64,000 nt of DNA, from the NCBI RefSeq assembly GCF_000801105.2, contig NC_079515.1:20917407-20981406 (forward strand). The letters run 5' to 3'. The translations under genes were made by a program, and so were the position numbers. Position 1 is the first letter of the stretch. Every line of letters begins with the position of its first letter. The notes beneath the pieces are model-generated. The model saw nothing but the letters and a program-made list of their open reading frames with translations. It did not search any database and was not told the DNA's origin. The stretch comes from Raphanus sativus (taxonomy: Eukaryota; Streptophyta; Magnoliopsida; Brassicales; Brassicaceae). Below are positions 50,745-60,772 of the stretch, piece after piece.

Positions 50745-53700
50745 TCAGGCGACATAGTAGATGGAGTTGGGGAGCTTGAAGGTTCTCTTGGGAAGAGGAC
50801 AGCCTGCGAAGCTGCTCCATTGGTCTGCCATCACTCCCAAAACTCTGTAACCAAGACTCGTTAGCCATGTCCTCTTCTCTGCCTTGTATTGTTTGACTTC
50901 TTTTTGTTCATCTTCTAGCCCCCTGCAGTGTTTTCTGCTTTTAGTACATTGGTTTGTCTAATCTGGTCGGAGCAAACCAGAATAAATAACTAGAGGGATG
51001 TATAAATACGTGTTTAGCTAAACTGGAGTCAATATATTGGAACCTCAGTGAAGGTGTTAAGAGCAGCCACAACGCTGGTTTTAATGAATCCTTAGCACAT
51101 TTACATAGGCAAATAACATTAAAATAATAATAAAAAAATTGATAACCCAAGGATTGATCCTTAGCTAAGGGGTTTAAGGATCAAATCCTTAAGTATGTGG
51201 CAAGGCGTGAGTGGTCGATGAACAGAACAAATCTCATCAAACCAAAGACGACGAACCTCTCCTTCTTTTTCAATTCCTTCGCAGCTCTTCTTCGTTGATT
51301 CGATTTCTATTTCTTTGGTGAAACTTTTTATCTGTTTTTGTGGTGAAACCGAATTTTATATCTCCATAGGGTATATACAGAGAAGGGGGAGAAAAGATGG
51401 CGGTTACTATGAAGCATATGTCCTTGATCGTCTCTTTGTTCGGCGTATTGTCCTTCCTTCTTAGAGTCATCGCTGAGAACAAGAAGGTTCGTTTATTCAA
51501 TCTTCTCTTTTATGTTTCTGAGTAAATATTGAATTCTCGAATGTGTTTTTCCTTGCGATTTTTGCTGAATAATATTGGTCATCTGTCACTCCGAAACTAA
51601 TGGTCATCTGTGTACACAATTATTTGACATGTCATTGGTCTCTATTAGGCTTTCTCTTTTGTAATTGTTGTTTGATTTTGTGAGATTTGTTTATGTTCTT
51701 TGTTTTTTTTTTCTTTTTTGGTCGTAGCCTGAGTCTGGGACTCCAATTAACGGAAAGGGAGTGGTTATCTGCAAATATCCATCTGATCCCAACTCTGTCT
51801 TGTTCAAAAGCACCAGCTTCTCCGTCTTCTTCAACATTGCCTTGTAAGCATTATTCTCTTTCTCTCTCTTAGTCATTGATTCAATGCATTTGGTGTGTGT
51901 GGATTTTTGATTATTATTAACAGAGTTTGTTTGCGTCCTATGATTTTGTCTTGTAGGATCACATCTGGACTGGCACTGTCTCTATTGCTATGGCCAACCA
52001 TTACGTAATGTTCATGTGTACATGGCAAGTTTGAAGATGACTCTGTTCTCTGTATATTATTATGTTAAAAGAGAAAAAGTTTTTGAGCTTCATCAATCAT
52101 CACTCATCAGTGATAAGAATTGTGTGGTTCTGGTGGATGATATCTTCATCTAATTAACCTTAAGAGGATTGGTCTCTCTACTTTTGCAGAAGCAAGGCCT
52201 TGAGACAGACGCATCAGTCTGTGTTGTTGTTGTCTATAGGCATTCATCGTGGGAGAGCATGGAGACAGTTCGGTGGCGTTGTGGTCGAGTATAAGTGTTG
52301 GGGGCATCCCTGTTTTAAGCTTCCTGGAGAAGCAGCAGATCATGGAGACAGTTCGAGAAGCTGCAGAAGCCAGTTAGGATTTTGAAATTTATGTCTCTTT
52401 TTATTTGCTTCAGTTTTTGAACTTTTTGTTTGGTTATGAATTATCATAATCACTCTTCCCATGGATGTTAGTGTTGAACTGTCGATCTTGATGTCTATCA
52501 CTATATGTTATATAAATGCTTGTTCTTGAAGAATCCAGTGTTGTGGTTTTTTAGATTTTTTTCACAAAAAAAAAAGAAACAGAAAATGATGCGAGGATAG
52601 AAGAGATTCATAGGGCAATGGGTTTTGTACATTGCTATCTCACCTCGGGAGTCTTGAGTGATGCGTTATGCAGCCTGTACAATCAAATGTGAATTAAGAT
52701 AGCAACAGCTCTGGACTTTAGCCATGGTTATGGAGCTATCAAGAGGTATACTTATTCTACCTTTTTTCTTTTTCCTTGTTAAGGATTCCATTAGCAGTCT
52801 CACCATTGGACATACCATTTAAATTAAGATCCTTAACTATTTAAACAAAAAAAATTAAAAGAAAAAATTAGTTTAATAATGCTAAGGATTTTATTAGCAG
52901 TCTCACCATTGCAGCTGCTCTAATGGACAAGGTTAGCTTTTGGTTCAATTTCGTTTTCATTTGGTTTAGAGACTATGAACCATGTAGAGGTAGAGGTCGG
53001 TTTTAGTATCCGGTTTAAAATTTGATTTAAACACCTCTGAATCAATTTAAACTGTTTTAAATTGGTTAAAATTGGTTTAAATTAGTTTAATTTGATTTAA
53101 ATTGGTGTGAACCGGTTAAATCAATTAACAATGTCTGATTTATTTTATTTATTTTGTATATTTAGTCTTTATAGTTCATCACAATAGCTTTATAATTAAT
53201 TCAAAATTTAAAATATCTAATATAAATATATATAAATAAATAAACAAATGATATGTTTAGTTTCCACATAGGTTCCGAATAATATGCTTAGTTACCGCCT
53301 GCCGATTTATTGAACATTAGTATTGAGTGTGTAAATATGTCATCGGTCATAATGAAACTAGTCAATGCTTAGGTAATGTAAGAACCGAATAGAGTTTATT
53401 GTACCTGAGGATGAGGTTGGACCAGCCATAGTAACCGGCTTGGATCAGGTTGTCAACGGTGGCAGATCTGAGATATTCTTTCCGGGAAGAGATCAAGAAA
53501 ATCTTGATGCCTCTTTCTCTGATCTCATGGTACAACTTTACCATGTGTGGCACTGATGGTGCTTTCCTCTTCCTTATCCAATCCTCAAACTTCGTAGAGT
53601 TCAGTTTCTCTCCTCTGTTTCCAATTCCACAATCAAGATTAATCGATGTGTTTAGTCTAAACTTAAACCGAAAATTAGAGAGCTAATAGTATTAGATTTA

Positions 53701-54132
53701 CCCGAAGAAGCCATTGCTCTTGTGGTAAGGAATGGTAGAGAGAAGCGTGTCATCGATATCAAAGATCCAAGCGTCCATACCATCACACTTGCTCTTGCCA
53801 CAACACATGCTCCCGAAATGAAGGATGACCTCATCAACGGCTCTCTCCACGTCATCCTCGTACTGCGATGACGTCATGTAATTCTGGACGTGAGACACGC
53901 ACTCCTGAGGCACCACATCGAAGTTTCTGATGTTGTGTACTTCCACGTTGAACCTCCAGCTTTCGCAGTAACGTTTCAGGTTCGTCGAGAGCCCTGAAGA
54001 AACAAGACCGTGTTGGCTTGGTGAAGAGGAACCGAGTGATTTGAGATGGTTCAAGATGTTCCAGTCACGAGCTGAGACGACTCCGATTAAGAGTGAGGCT
54101 AGTGCTAGAGAAAGAAAGATGGATCGGTCCAT
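50745..54132 (-). CDS. HAD-superfamily IIIB acid phosphatase / VSP-like
   Basis: Exons 54132-53702, 53614-53405 and 50922-50745 give 272 aa, the family length (At1g04040, about 270). The N-terminus has a signal peptide (MDRSIFLSLALASLLIGVVSA), so the protein should be secreted or vacuolar. The HAD nucleophile motif is in WIFDIDDTLLSTIPYH, the second motif in IKIFLISSRKEY, and the C-terminal exon reads GYRVLGVMADQWSSF and KRTFKLPNSIYYVA. Members hydrolyse phosphate monoesters, and related vegetative storage proteins act in storage and defence. The second intron is 2482 bp because a TIR element with a captured gene (51061-52920) sits in it. The coding parts are intact, so splicing across the insertion decides whether it still works. 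Confidence 0.88.
51061..52920 (+). mobile_element. TIR element carrying a captured DUF1218 gene (Pack-type, PIF/Harbinger-like)
   Basis: Left end GAGCAGCCACAA at 51061 and inverted right end GAGCAGCTGCAA ending at 52920, each flanked by TAA (51058-51060, 52921-52923), a three-base target duplication. AATCCTTAGCA follows in both ends. The right terminal region is partly duplicated (TTAGCAGTCTCACCATTG at about 52792 and 52893). Inside is a gene fragment with its own introns (51397-52008). No transposase was seen. The whole element lies in intron 2 of the acid phosphatase. Confidence 0.7.
51397..52008 (+). pseudogene. Truncated DUF1218 membrane-protein gene inside the TIR element
   Basis: Exons 51397-51486, 51728-51843 and 51957-52008 read MAVTMKHMSLIVSLFGVLSF, PINGKGVVICKYPSDP, NSVLFKSTSFSVFFNIALIT and LALSLLLWPTIT, then stop: 85 aa. 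This is the plant DUF1218 family (about 170-190 aa, four membrane segments, related to secondary-wall/vein-patterning proteins). Compared with the family, the segment between YPSDP and NSVLFKS (a membrane span of roughly 30-35 residues) is deleted, and everything after PTIT is lost. It retains introns, so it was captured as DNA and not from mRNA. Probably non-functional, although the short frame is open. Confidence 0.75.
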
Positions 54133-55309
54133 GTTTGAGAAGAAGTACTTTGGATCTTTGAGAAAATCTGATCACAAGTGTGTATGTAAAGAGGATTTAT
54201 AGGCATAGAAGAGCTAAAGTGGCCATAACAATAAAGATAATAAAAACACAAATCTGAATCCAATTTTTTGGCGTTTCGTTAATTTTTAAATATTTTTGTT
54301 GTAACTTCATTATTCAGCCTTTATTTAGATCGTTGTTTACTATACTAGGGGAATTGTTTTTTCACTTAAATATTAGGGGAACACAATTATGAAAGTTTAG
54401 CTTAATATGCGGGAGAAACAAAAGGATGTGGATAATTAAAACTAATTTTAAGTAAGCATGATTGTGTATGAGCAATTGATCTCCTTGATTAGTGGCGTTA
54501 TAGTTGTCAAAAAGCATTACACGACGAGAGTCACGAGACTACATTTTCATTTAATTGACTATTTGGCACAAATGGTATACACATTGTACTAATAGGAACT
54601 ATTACTTATGCTTCAACGTAAATGGTTACATGGGTACATGACTCATGACTGTATTACTGTTAAGATTAACTAGGATCCAACCAAACGATACCACCAGAGA
54701 CATTTAACGATCAATTCTCCATTGAAAGTAATCACATAACAAAATGTTTCATCGTTTTTTTTTGTCCATATGAAATGGAAAAGACAAGAGAAATGTAGAT
54801 CTAGAGGTACGTGGTCAAGGTCAGGTTATGGTGACAAATTGATTGAGGAGTGGAAATGCAAGCACATGGAGTTTGTTTTTTTTTTTAATAAAATAAATAA
54901 ATGCTAGTGAAAAACCAATTGAATTTGTGATTTGCTAGTATATGAGGGACAACATTTAAGTGATACAGTTTTATATACAACAAAACATATACGATATACA
55001 TACTGGAAGTGGCTAAGCATGACCTTCGATAACAACTCATACTTGTTCCCACATGTCATTTTATTTACATTTATCAATTATTTATGGAACTTCCATTTCC
55101 ACATTTCATATGGAGCTTCAGAACATTAAAGCTATCCTAACGAATTATCGGGAGAGAATCGTTTAAACCGTCACAAGAAGACGCAAAATTGAGTGTTTCT
55201 TATCACAAACTTGAATTCTCGATGGAAACGAGAAATTACCCTAAAATTGCTTTTACAAATTTTTATATGTTTAGGATTTAAAAAAAGAAATTACTATAAA
55301 ATATTTTAC

Positions 55310-55312
<3 letters not shown>

Positions 55313-55357
<45 letters not shown>
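55313..55357. repeat. (TA)n microsatellite
   Basis: About 45 bases of alternating TA in non-coding DNA. Confidence 0.9.
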
Positions 55358-55358
<1 letters not shown>

Positions 55359-56004
55359 TTATGATAAAAAAACTACCACAGATAGTATTTATTGTCATGT
55401 GTCACAATTATGTTTGTTAGCAATTTTGAAATTTTATATAATAAGATAACGTTTACTATAACTTTTTTTTCTTCTAATAGCACAAACAGTCTTTTCTATG
55501 CTGAACTAGTACTATAACTCATTTTAGACCTCGGTATTTAATGATTTAGTAAAATTTCACACACACATAATTACATAAACATATACATATAAATCAATAT
55601 TAACTTTAGAGTATAGGCTATATTCGTAGACAAACAATTATAAATTAAAAAAGAGACGTGGTCAAATAAATCATACCGATCCACACTTGAAATCATGATG
55701 CGAATTGTTAATAGTTTTTTAACCACTTATAGGTCGTTTAATCACATGTTAATTAGTTATAGTTGCAAACATAATAAATTAATTTTACTGAGAAAGTGGT
55801 TCGGTTCAACGGCAATCTGAGCTGCCATCAGCTGTTCACATGAACAAACCATGTGAACATTTGACAAAATATTCATTATTTCCTTTTTCACAAACTGAGA
55901 GTGGTTCGTAACTAATGTTTATTTAGTAGAGTAAATGAATGGTTTAGCAAACACAAAACGACGTGGTTAAGTAGGTAATTTTGCATTTGTTGTACTTAGG
56001 CTTA

Positions 56005-56640
56005 GCCCTGAGCATTTCGGGTATCAATTCGGTTCGGGTATTTCAGGTTTCGAGTAATTTAGATAAGAGGTTAGAAAATCCATTTATTACTTAACATGTT
56101 TTCGGTTTGGTTCGGTTCGGGTAATTTCAGATTCAGTTCGGTTCGAATAGTAAAAATAGAAACCGAGGATGACAAAAAAAAAAAAAAAAGTAGAAACCGA
56201 AAAATACCTAAAAAAGTTTTGGTTTTCATTCGGTTCCAGGTCGGGTTCGGATAATTCGGATAGTTTGGATAAAATATTAGCTATTTAGGATAAAATATCA
56301 AATAATTAAGATGATTTAAATAAAAAAGTTTTGGATATTTTGGATTACTTTAGATATTTCAGATAAAATTATTCGGATACTTTCGGATAGTTCGAATATT
56401 TTATAATAGTATAATTATCTTTAAATATTTTGAATTCTTTTAAGAAAGTTTTTAGTTATTTATTTATGGGTTATGTTATATGTATATCTTTTATATTTGG
56501 GTACCCGTTCGGTTTCCGGTTCAATTACAGTTCGGTTCGGTTATTTTGGATATAGAAATACATAAGAACTATTCGGATATTTTAGGGTCTTGGGTTCGGT
56601 TTGGTTTTTCAGATTTGGTTTTTTTGCCCATGCATTGTAC
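56005..56640. repeat. GGTTCGG-rich dispersed repeat
   Basis: Dense GGTTCGG, TTCGGGT and TCGGATA words, starting near CCTGAGCATTTCGGGTATC and ending near TTTTTTTGCCCATGC. Similar blocks occur in the Helitrons at 5465, 11119, 25199 and 56770. Boundaries are approximate and the class unknown. Confidence 0.5.
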
Positions 56641-56769
56641 TGGTTACACAAGAAAATTTAAAGGAACTAAAGGGTTCACATTAAGCATATAAATTAAACG
56701 AAGAAAGAGTATACAGTAGTGCTTATGGCTCACCATAAATGGTAGAAACACATGTAGTTTCATGTACAA

Positions 56770-57743
56770 TCTATATTATTAAAACAGAAACATTACAACT
56801 TCTTCTAGGTGGATTTTAAAGTTGGTCCTCTTATTATTTTACCTATCTTAACCAATTTTAATATATTTCCTTAAATGACGTTCACTAATAACTATAAACA
56901 TTCTCTTCCGCATCCTACCTATAATTATAATATAGATGCGTACACAGTACACTTCGTATGTTTCCAAATTAAAAACGAAAACTAACATTCACTTTTTTTT
57001 TTGGTAGGTCGAAAACTAACATTCACTAATGACCATACATTTCGTATGTCTCACCAAATGTCATCTATAAACATTAACTTTTTAATTGCCCTATTTTATA
57101 TTTTATAGTTTATATAAACACTGTTCTGGGTTTATATAAAATCATCGTTTACTTTTCATTTACTTTTCATTCATAAATAAACCGATATAAGTATACTATA
57201 CATAGATATCGGGTTAATATACAAAATATAAACTATTTTAAAGTTGTCTAAAATATTTAAAAATATTTAAAATAGTCAAAAGTAAACATCTAAAGTAGGT
57301 AAACAATAATCAAAACACCAAAAATACTTAAAATATATACTTATTTTCTATCCAAATATTCAAGCTAGACCTGTTTTAATTTAAAATTTAGGTGTTTTGG
57401 CTTACATTACTTAAATTTATATATTTCAAAAAATTAAAAGTATATATAAATTTTGAAAATTTTAAAATAATTTAAACGGGTTATCCGAAGCCGAACCGAA
57501 CCCAAAAATATCTAAATCGAACCGGAACCAATATTTATAAATACTTGAATAGAGCTGAAATTTTTAAACTCGAAAATCTCAAACTCGAATAGATTTTAAT
57601 CGAATCCGAGTGGATATCCAAGTATTCATCCCTAACTTAGTAATGTAAAACGATCAAATATTAAAAATACATAATTTAGTATAAATAAATAAAATGTAAA
57701 ATAGAAAATTAATATCAGTGCGGTCGCACGGGTCATGATCTAG
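56770..57743 (+). mobile_element. Non-autonomous Helitron, family 2 (second copy, plus orientation)
   Basis: 5' end TCTATATTATTAAAACAG at 56770 after host A. The 3' end has GTGC-GGTC-GCAC, then GGGTCATGATCTAG ending at 57743 before host T. The ends match the element at 11119-12175, although the left hairpin arm is decayed. 974 bp, non-coding. Confidence 0.85.
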
Positions 57744-57750
57744 TTATTTT

Positions 57751-58296
57751 TTAAATGAAATACAGCCCGTGCTTAGAATAACTAAAAACAATCAATCTTG
57801 TGAACCCAATAGTGCAGAGGTAAGTGATGTAATCCACCGGTTCAGTGTCGTAAACCAATCCCGGGTTAATCGCCTTACCGTAGCGTTCACGTGAGCCTTC
57901 AAAAGAACTGACTCTGAGTAACCTTTCTCTGATCTTCCACTGACTCCAGTCACATATCATCATCTTGCCTTGGTTCTTATCTCTTGGAACTGACCCTCTC
58001 TAGCAAAGCTCACTTCCCTTGACGTAAACCACCTCATGCTCTCTCTAAACCTTTCCCTGGATACAATTGACTATCCATAGAGAAGCCTCCTTGTTAGCTA
58101 ATCTAACCACAGCTGGAAACCTTCTATCAAGCGTGACTGAGCCAATGGTTGAGACCCAAGGAGCTGTGCTTGCAACCGAGCTGTGGACAGTACCGTTGTT
58201 CCCGGCTGCACAGACAACAGAGATCCCCTGTTCCACCCTGTTCCATGGCTCTGAAGCAGAAAGCGACAGAACATCGACTTTATTTTGGTCATTCAA
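57751..58296 (-). pseudogene. Relic of subtilisin-like protease SDD1
   Basis: Minus-strand pieces of the Arabidopsis SDD1 subtilase (At1g04110) are visible. These are VDVLSLS at the start, GISVVCAAGNNG (oxyanion-hole Asn region), STAPWVSTIGSVTLDRRFPA, then in other frames MMICDWSQW (from KMVICDRG) and NPGLVYDTEPVDYITYLCT. A 12-13 base duplication (GGAACAGGG twice) shifts the frame near 58230. The stretch with the catalytic Ser (GTSMSCPH in the family), most of the protease-associated domain and both ends of the protein are missing. SDD1 controls stomatal density, and this copy cannot work. It lies between a Helitron (ending at 57743) and the CCG gene (stop at 58330). Confidence 0.9.
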
Positions 58297-58329
58297 AATC
58301 GAACAGTTGAATGATGATGATACTCAGAC

Positions 58330-60353
58330 TTAAACCATATCGTCATCTTGATCCTCTGAATCAGCGTTACTATACTCACAGTGCTTACATTTCATAGAAG
58401 TAGAAGTTGGAGTTAGATGCAAGACATGATCAATCCGTTTCTCAATCCAAGCTAATCTTCTCTCAAAGCTCAACACACCTCTATGCATATTCCTAGCATC
58501 AATCTCAGCGACCCGAGCGCAAACACGCAGAAGAATGTAGTAATCAGCGTGAACCGCGTATACTAACGCTCCATCATCTTTCTTCCTCACATACTGAATA
58601 TACCCTTGTCTCTTTACCTTCACTCGTGGCGGTATGTAGACGAAATAGTTCTCTCCCATGTCTGCTATTAGTCTGCTTATCGCTCTCTCCTTGGATCTAC
58701 CATCTTCTTGATTATCATCATCTCGTGATGGAGAACATTCCAATGATGGCTCACGAGGAGTTTTTTCTCCACTCTTGGATGGAGTTTCAACCCCTTCAGA
58801 TTCCTTCTGGTAACTGTTCCAGAGCTTACCAACGGTCCTGTACGTGTCATCAGCTGATGCCGCTTCTAAACCAGCAAAGATCTCGTTTTTCCCGTGAGAT
58901 AAATATGAACAAAGATCATTTTCAAAATCAGCGGTGGTTTCGGCCTCGAGCTCGTAATATTTCGTTTCAAGGGTCTTCATAAGCTCTTCAGTGTCAAACT
59001 CAGTTGCTACTTTCTTCACTTGTACCAACTCTCCATCATCACCAGACTCCTCAGAAGCAGCATCATCATCATCATCACCCAAACTCTTCTCCCACATACC
59101 GAAACCATTGATGTTATAAAGCATCCGTATCGCTACAACAAGAATAGACATAACACAGACACGAGTGGGAAGCCTGTGCTGGCTTTTAGACAGGTAAATC
59201 TCAGAAGGCATCGCCCAGAGACGCACAAGATCGATAACCTTATCGACGGGAACAGACAAACGCTCCAGGTAGTTCAAAGCAATGCCGTGGAAATTCACAG
59301 GAGGCAAAACCAAACCGATAACATCAGCAATGGACGCCGCTTGCGCTTCCAAGTTCTGAGCAGAAACAATCTCATCGGGGCTGAACATGACTCTAGCTCC
59401 CACGGGACAAGCGGCCGTTCGCTCTCCCATCAGTTCTTGAATCTTGAGAAAACACGATTGGTAAGGGAGCTTACCTTCTCGCGCCCATCTCACTATATCA
59501 GTGGGTAGAACCGGTGCTCCCGCTTTGTGACAAGCGAGGAAAGATATAGCAAGAGAGCTGGACAGTGGCAGAGAGCTCTTAAGCTGACTTAGCCATATCA
59601 TAACTGCTCTTTTACCATCAAAGCTACGATGTTGTGAGTCACCTTTGTTACTACGCCGCTTCTTAACCTCTCTTACTTCTCCATTTGTCTCTACAAAAAT
59701 TGAAATTAAAGAACAGCAATTAAACGGTTGAGATTTGAGGACAGCGATTAATTAAAAAAAAGGAGTACTATGCTACCTTGAGATTGAAGCTCGGAATCAC
59801 GAATAGCATTATCAGCCCAATCTTGATCAAAGGCACCAGAGAGAGCCAAGAAACGTAAGCAGATGGGTGCCACAAGACCGATAATCAACGGCGTCACATT
59901 GAATTTCTCAACCAACGCATCGCACTGATAAGTTATCATCATTATAAGACCATTAGCGTATCTCTCTCTCGTCTGTTGGTAACAATCCTCGTAGCTCAAA
60001 GCCGCCACGGCAGCTTCTTCTCCTCCGAAATCCTCCGGATCCGTTGGCCCTCCTAGGTCGTTAGGTTGAGAGATCTTGCTTGCGGCGGATTTGAGCTGAG
60101 AGCGGAACTGGGAGTATTGATTCGTTTCCTCGGGATGTGAAGGAGGGGCTGTTGGTTGCGTTGTTATACGGCGAGTGTTGAGCTGCGAATACGTTGCGCC
60201 GCCGCGAGCATCTCCGGCTAAGTCCTCGTCGTCGACGGCGGTCGCGATTATATCGTCCGCTCGAACGCCGCACTGGAGGCAGTAGAAGAAACCATCTTCT
60301 TCTTCGAATGCGTCGTTGTCGCAGCCCGAGCAAATCATCTTACTACTCTCCAT
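58330..60353 (-). CDS. TFIIB/TAF1B-like zinc-ribbon protein (CCG/MEE12 type)
   Basis: Exons 60353-59777 and 59690-58330 give 645 aa. ATG at 60353 opens MESSKMICSGCDNDAF, and with YCLQCGVRA this forms a CxxC...CxxC zinc ribbon at residues about 8-31. Then come a Pro/Gln linker, a cyclin-like helical region (ALSYEDCYQQTRERYANGL to IGLVAPICLRFLALSG; YLERLSVPVDKVIDLVRLWAMP) and an acidic/Ser-rich C-terminus. The family is related to the RNA polymerase I factor TAF1B/Rrn7 (TFIIB-like). The Arabidopsis gene, as I recall At2g02955 (MEE12/CCG, central cell guidance), is nuclear and needed in the female gametophyte for pollen tube guidance. Its Arabidopsis location is chromosome 2, not this syntenic block. 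The frame is intact. Confidence 0.85.
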
Positions 60354-60772
60354 TATTGATTCAATCAATTAGAGAGAGAGAGAATGGAATAAACCCTAAA
60401 TCAGGTTTATGAGAAACAGACGAAGAGGGTGAAGATACGGAATTTTTCCATCGGGTCCGGCATCATAGTACGACGTCGTATACTATTTTATTGGGCTCTA
60501 TATGATTCGTCAAAGCCCAATATATAGACCCATCTACACTGACTACCTTAGGCCCACTTTTAATTCGTTCAATGAATTGGACCAATTGGTTTACTGACGA
60601 ACAGGAACACTGGGATTTAAACCGGTCTTTGGTTAAATATAGTACTTTTCACCGGTCTGTCTCCTTGTCCCTCCAAAGAACTCGAAGCTTCTTCTTCTTC
60701 TACTGGTCCTGTCTTCATCTAGGTTAATCGAATCTTAAGGAGTATCGAGCTCAATCTCTCTCCTGCGAATCA

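Larger units (their letters stand above)
54133..56769. other. Gene-free AT-rich interval with repeats
   Basis: The left end is the promoter of the acid phosphatase (minus strand). No exon was recognised further right. It contains a (TA)n tract at 55313-55357 and a dispersed-repeat block around 56005-56640 built of GGTTCGGTT/TTCGGGT words, like those inside the Helitrons. It ends at host A 56769. Confidence 0.55.

Noticed and set aside
55313..55357. (TA)n tract as a replication origin or matrix attachment site
   Set aside because: A simple microsatellite; nothing else supports such a role.
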